Under the pieces are notes generated by a model. That model was given only the letters and a program-made list of their open reading frames with translations, was not told the DNA's origin and made no database searches. Of a DNA stretch of 64,000 bases, positions 61,028-64,000 are shown piece by piece (the stretch's first letter is position 1; every line of letters starts with the position of its first letter). The position numbers and the translations under genes are program-made. Source of the stretch: Methylomonas sp. LW13 (lineage in GTDB: Bacteria; Pseudomonadota; Gammaproteobacteria; Methylococcales; Methylomonadaceae); the NCBI RefSeq assembly GCF_016865255.1, contig NZ_CP033381.1:3348001-3412000 (forward strand), given 5' to 3'.

Positions 61028-64000
61028 TCAATACCTGACCAACACCGTTTCGTTGGATAACAAGCGCCGCAGGCGGATCAGGAGTTCATCGCTAGGGCGC
61101 ACGCGCCAGTCGTCGCCCAATTGCAGGGTCGCTTTATCGGTGCCAGTTCGGTACTCGATTTGGATTGGACATTGACCGCCGCAGAATGGCGTCAGCGTGG
61201 CCTGTAGGCTTGCCAGCCAACCGGACGGCAGGCCGCCATTGGCCAGATCTATCGTCAACGTAATGCCGCGGGCATATAACTCGCGCGCTTCTTCCATACT
61301 GTAGAGCTTCTCGGCAGTCATCCTAAGACTGTTGGTAAAGTCGTCCATTGCCAATGAACCTTCGGCAATCAGAATCGTGTCTTTGCTGAGCAGGTTGCGG
61401 TATTTTTCGTATATATTGCTGAAGGCCGCCACTTCCAGCCGGCCGGTACGGTCGTCCAGCGTTGCAAAGCCCATCATCTTGCCCTGCTTGGTTTGCCGGG
61501 TACGCATTTCCACGATCAGGCCGGCAACACGCGCTTCCATTTTGCCTCTGGAGCGGCCGGCATCGACTTCCAGACTGGCGAGCGAGCCATGGGTGATATG
61601 TTTTAATTCCGGCAAATATTCGGCGATGGGATGGCCGGTCAGAAATAGCCCCAAAGTTTGCTTTTCCGCTTCCAGCTTTTCTTTTTCGGTCCACGGCTCG
61701 ACCACGGTGGAATAAGCTTCCGCTTCACCGTCGCTGACTTCCACTTGTACCGCCAAACCGAATAGATCGTTTTGACCGGCCAACGCCATTTTTCCGTGTT
61801 GTTCGGCCACTCGCAACGCAGTAGTCAATTCAGCGAGATGCGCCGCGCGATTAGGATCGATGGTATCCAGCGCTCCGGCTCTGATCAATGCTTCCAAAAC
61901 CCGGCGATTGACCTTGCGCAAATCGACGCGCTTGCACAGATCGTACAAACCCGCAAACGCGCCGTTGGCAGCCCGTTCTTTTAATAGATCTTCAATCGCA
62001 TTTTCGCCGACACCCTTAATCGCGCCGATACCATAAACAATCTGACCCTGGTCGTTTACCGTAAAACGAAAGTCGGAAACATTAATGTCCGGCGGGCAAA
62101 TCTCCAGCTTCATCTCCCGACATTCGTCGATCAAAACCACCACTTTGTCGGTGTTATCCATATCCGACGACATCACCGCCGCCATGAACGCGGCCGGATA
62201 ATGCGCCTTCAACCAGGCGGTCTGATACGCAACCAAAGCGTAAGCCGCCGAATGCGATTTGTTGAAACCGTAGCCGGCAAACTTCTCCATCAGGTCGAAA
62301 ACATAAGTCGCGATCGCGGCATCGATCTGGTTCGCTAACGCGCCCGACATAAATTTTTCCCGCTCCTTGGCCATTTCCTCCGGCTTTTTCTTACCCATCG
62401 CCCGCCGCAACATATCGGCGCCGCCCAAAGTGTAACTGGCCAATTCCCGGGCAATCTGCATCACCTGTTCCTGATACAGAATAACGCCGTTGGTGGGTTT
62501 TAAAATCGGTTCCAGTAATGGATGCGCGTATTCAGCCTTGGCGCCGTGCTTGACGTTGATGTAATCGTCAACCATGCCCGATTCCAAAGGGCCGGGACGG
62601 AATAAAGCGACGAGCGCGATAATGTCGTCGAAGCAATCCGGTTTCAGTTTTTTGATCAACTCCTTCATGCCGCGCGACTCCAGCTGAAACACGGCCGTAG
62701 TCTGGGCGTTTTTTAATAATTCATAGCTGGGCAGGTCGTCGCGCGGAATCTGGGAAATATCGACCGGCTCTTCACCGCGCTGCGCGCGCTGGCGATTGAT
62801 GGTTTGCAGCGCCCAATCGATGATTGTCAAGGTCCGCAACCCCAGGAAGTCGAATTTAACCAAGCCAACCGCTTCGACATCGTCCTTATCAAACTGCGTG
62901 ACCAGATTGCCGCCGCCCTGCTCGCAATACAAAGGGCTGAAATCGGTGAGTTTGGTAGGCGAAATCACCACGCCACCGGCGTGCTTACCCGCATTCCGGG
63001 AGATGCCTTCCAGCGAACGCGCCATATCGATCAGCGCTTTAACCTCTTCCTCGGTATCGTACAACGCCTTTAATTCGGCACTGTCTTGCAGAGCCTTATC
63101 CAGGGTCATGCCAATTTCGAATGGAATCAGCTTGGCCAAGCGATCCACAAAACCGTAGGCGTGCCCCATTACCCGCCCTACGTCGCGAATTACCGCCTTA
63201 GCCGCCATCGAGCCGTAGGTGATAATCTGTGATACGTGGTCGCGGCCATAGTGGCGGGCCACGTAATCGATCACCTCGTCGCGGCGTTCCATGCAGAAGT
63301 CGATATCGAAATCCGGCATCGACACCCGCTCAGGATTCAAAAACCGTTCGAACAGCAAATCGAATTCGATCGGATCAAGGTCGGTAATCTTCAACGCATA
63401 CGCCACCAAAGAACCGGCACCCGATCCTCGCCCCGGCCCGACCGGTATCGCATTGTTCTTGGCCCACTGAATAAAGTCGGCAACAATCATGAAATAACCG
63501 GGAAAACCCATTTGGGTGATCACGTTCAGCTCAACTTCCAATCTTTCGTCATAGACTTTGCGGTTTTCCGCGAAGCTGCCCTTGCCTACCGGCGGATACT
63601 GGATTAAACGCTCTTCAAGCCCTTGACGCGAGGCGTGCTTGAAATAGTCGTCCAGCGTCATACCTTCGGGGACTGGAAAATCGGGCAAATAATTTTCGCC
63701 CAGAGTCAGCTCGACATTACAGCGTTTAGCAATTTCCACGCTATTGGCCAATGCCTCCGGAATATCGGCAAACAATTCGGCCATTTCCTCGGCAGTACGC
63801 AGGTATTGCTGAGCTGTGTAATTTTTCGGCCGGCGGCTGTCGTCCAGCACCCGGCCCTGATGGATACAGACCCTCACTTCATGCGCATCGAAATCGTTTT
63901 TACTGATAAAACGCACGTCGTTGGTGGCGACGACCGGCAAATCCAGTTCGGCAGCCAAATCCGCCGCTAATTTAATATAACGCTCTTCGTCCGCTTTGCC
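61028..64000 (-). CDS. dnaE: DNA polymerase III subunit alpha (partial, N-terminus outside window)
   Basis: The frame is open to the window edge; about 990 of an expected 1160 residues are visible. It begins inside the PHP domain ([18 protein letters not shown]) and includes the polymerase catalytic motif [15 protein letters not shown], the fingers region with [19 protein letters not shown] and the OB domain near the C-terminus ([19 protein letters not shown]). This is the replicative polymerase subunit. The apparent start at 63958 is an internal TTG. Confidence 0.97.
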   Translation of the reverse strand, partial: GKADEERYIKLAADLAAELDLPVVATNDVRFISKNDFDAHEVRVCIHQGRVLDDSRRPKNYTAQQYLRTAEEMAELFADIPEALANSVEIAKRCNVELTLGENYLPDFPVPEGMTLDDYFKHASRQGLEERLIQYPPVGKGSFAENRKVYDERLEVELNVITQMGFPGYFMIVADFIQWAKNNAIPVGPGRGSGAGSLVAYALKITDLDPIEFDLLFERFLNPERVSMPDFDIDFCMERRDEVIDYVARHYGRDHVSQIITYGSMAAKAVIRDVGRVMGHAYGFVDRLAKLIPFEIGMTLDKALQDSAELKALYDTEEEVKALIDMARSLEGISRNAGKHAGGVVISPTKLTDFSPLYCEQGGGNLVTQFDKDDVEAVGLVKFDFLGLRTLTIIDWALQTINRQRAQRGEEPVDISQIPRDDLPSYELLKNAQTTAVFQLESRGMKELIKKLKPDCFDDIIALVALFRPGPLESGMVDDYINVKHGAKAEYAHPLLEPILKPTNGVILYQEQVMQIARELASYTLGGADMLRRAMGKKKPEEMAKEREKFMSGALANQIDAAIATYVFDLMEKFAGYGFNKSHSAAYALVAYQTAWLKAHYPAAFMAAVMSSDMDNTDKVVVLIDECREMKLEICPPDINVSDFRFTVNDQGQIVYGIGAIKGVGENAIEDLLKERAANGAFAGLYDLCKRVDLRKVNRRVLEALIRAGALDTIDPNRAAHLAELTTALRVAEQHGKMALAGQNDLFGLAVQVEVSDGEAEAYSTVVEPWTEKEKLEAEKQTLGLFLTGHPIAEYLPELKHITHGSLASLEVDAGRSRGKMEARVAGLIVEMRTRQTKQGKMMGFATLDDRTGRLEVAAFSNIYEKYRNLLSKDTILIAEGSLAMDDFTNSLRMTAEKLYSMEEARELYARGITLTIDLANGGLPSGWLASLQATLTPFCGGQCPIQIEYRTGTDKATLQLGDDWRVRPSDELLIRLRRLLSNETVLVRY

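Overview
The window looks like chromosomal DNA of a gammaproteobacterium, most likely a type I methanotroph (Methylococcales, Methylomonas-like). That is inferred from protein style and neighbourhoods: a split class II ribonucleotide reductase nrdJa/nrdJb, a gltX-tRNA-Ala-tRNA-Glu-tRNA-Glu block, rnhA beside a yafS-type methyltransferase and divergent mltD, a Fur box, and Methylococcales-type intergenic hairpin repeats. It divides into a mobile element (about 1-27.8 kb) and ordinary chromosome (about 27.8-64 kb).

The left end (1-7.5 kb, minus strand) is the end of a dpd cluster: a RecQ-like helicase (DpdF, cut by the window edge) and an SNF2-like helicase (DpdE). Upstream on the same strand lie queD, queE and queC, which make the 7-deazaguanine precursor preQ0, and a SemiSWEET-type small transporter coupled to queC. 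Together they point to a system that puts 7-deazaguanine bases into DNA and restricts unmodified DNA; the transglycosylase dpdA and other dpd genes should lie left of the window. At 7.6-10.8 kb are an unrecognised protein, a TPR protein and a NYN/OST-HTH predicted RNase. A DUF1778/GNAT toxin-antitoxin pair follows.

From 11.9 to 25 kb lies a recombination module resembling that of SXT/R391 and IncA/C-type elements: an AcaB/DUF1845-like protein, SSB, a Bet/RecT-type annealase, a YqaJ-type exonuclease, a CobS/MoxR-like AAA+ ATPase, a WGR-like protein, DUF3150, a CobT-like VWA protein with HExxH, a MazEF-like pair and several unknowns. Three things stand out. (1) Eleven start sites, including one orphan, follow a compact hairpin leader, often with a terminator-like T-run, sitting almost directly on the ribosome binding site. 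(2) A roughly 78-nt multi-hairpin element occurs three times with compensatory base changes. (3) The exonuclease, the WGR-like protein and DUF3150 share the C-terminal end D-[FHY]-W-F. A Fic protein with an upstream inverted repeat and a tyrosine integrase close the element; beyond the integrase are short tandem repeats and a possible tRNA-Ser 3' end remnant followed by a terminator.

The chromosomal part holds DUF4410 and DUF167 genes; a repeat-rich non-coding stretch (28.9-30.2 kb); an AT-rich pair of small membrane proteins; a DUF4258/DUF2283 pair; nrdJab behind two NrdR-like boxes; tRNA-Val; a diguanylate cyclase; a dicarboxylate-type symporter; ychJ-like, trmL, glgP, secA and trkA; a small operon with a coiled-coil protein, a membrane protein and a VOC protein, downstream of hyi and garR; a Fur-box-preceded porin/FMN-binding/four-helix membrane operon; rnhA and mltD; the tRNA cluster with gltX; a VWA-OmpA lipoprotein; an orphan Imm1-like protein; and most of dnaE, cut by the right edge.
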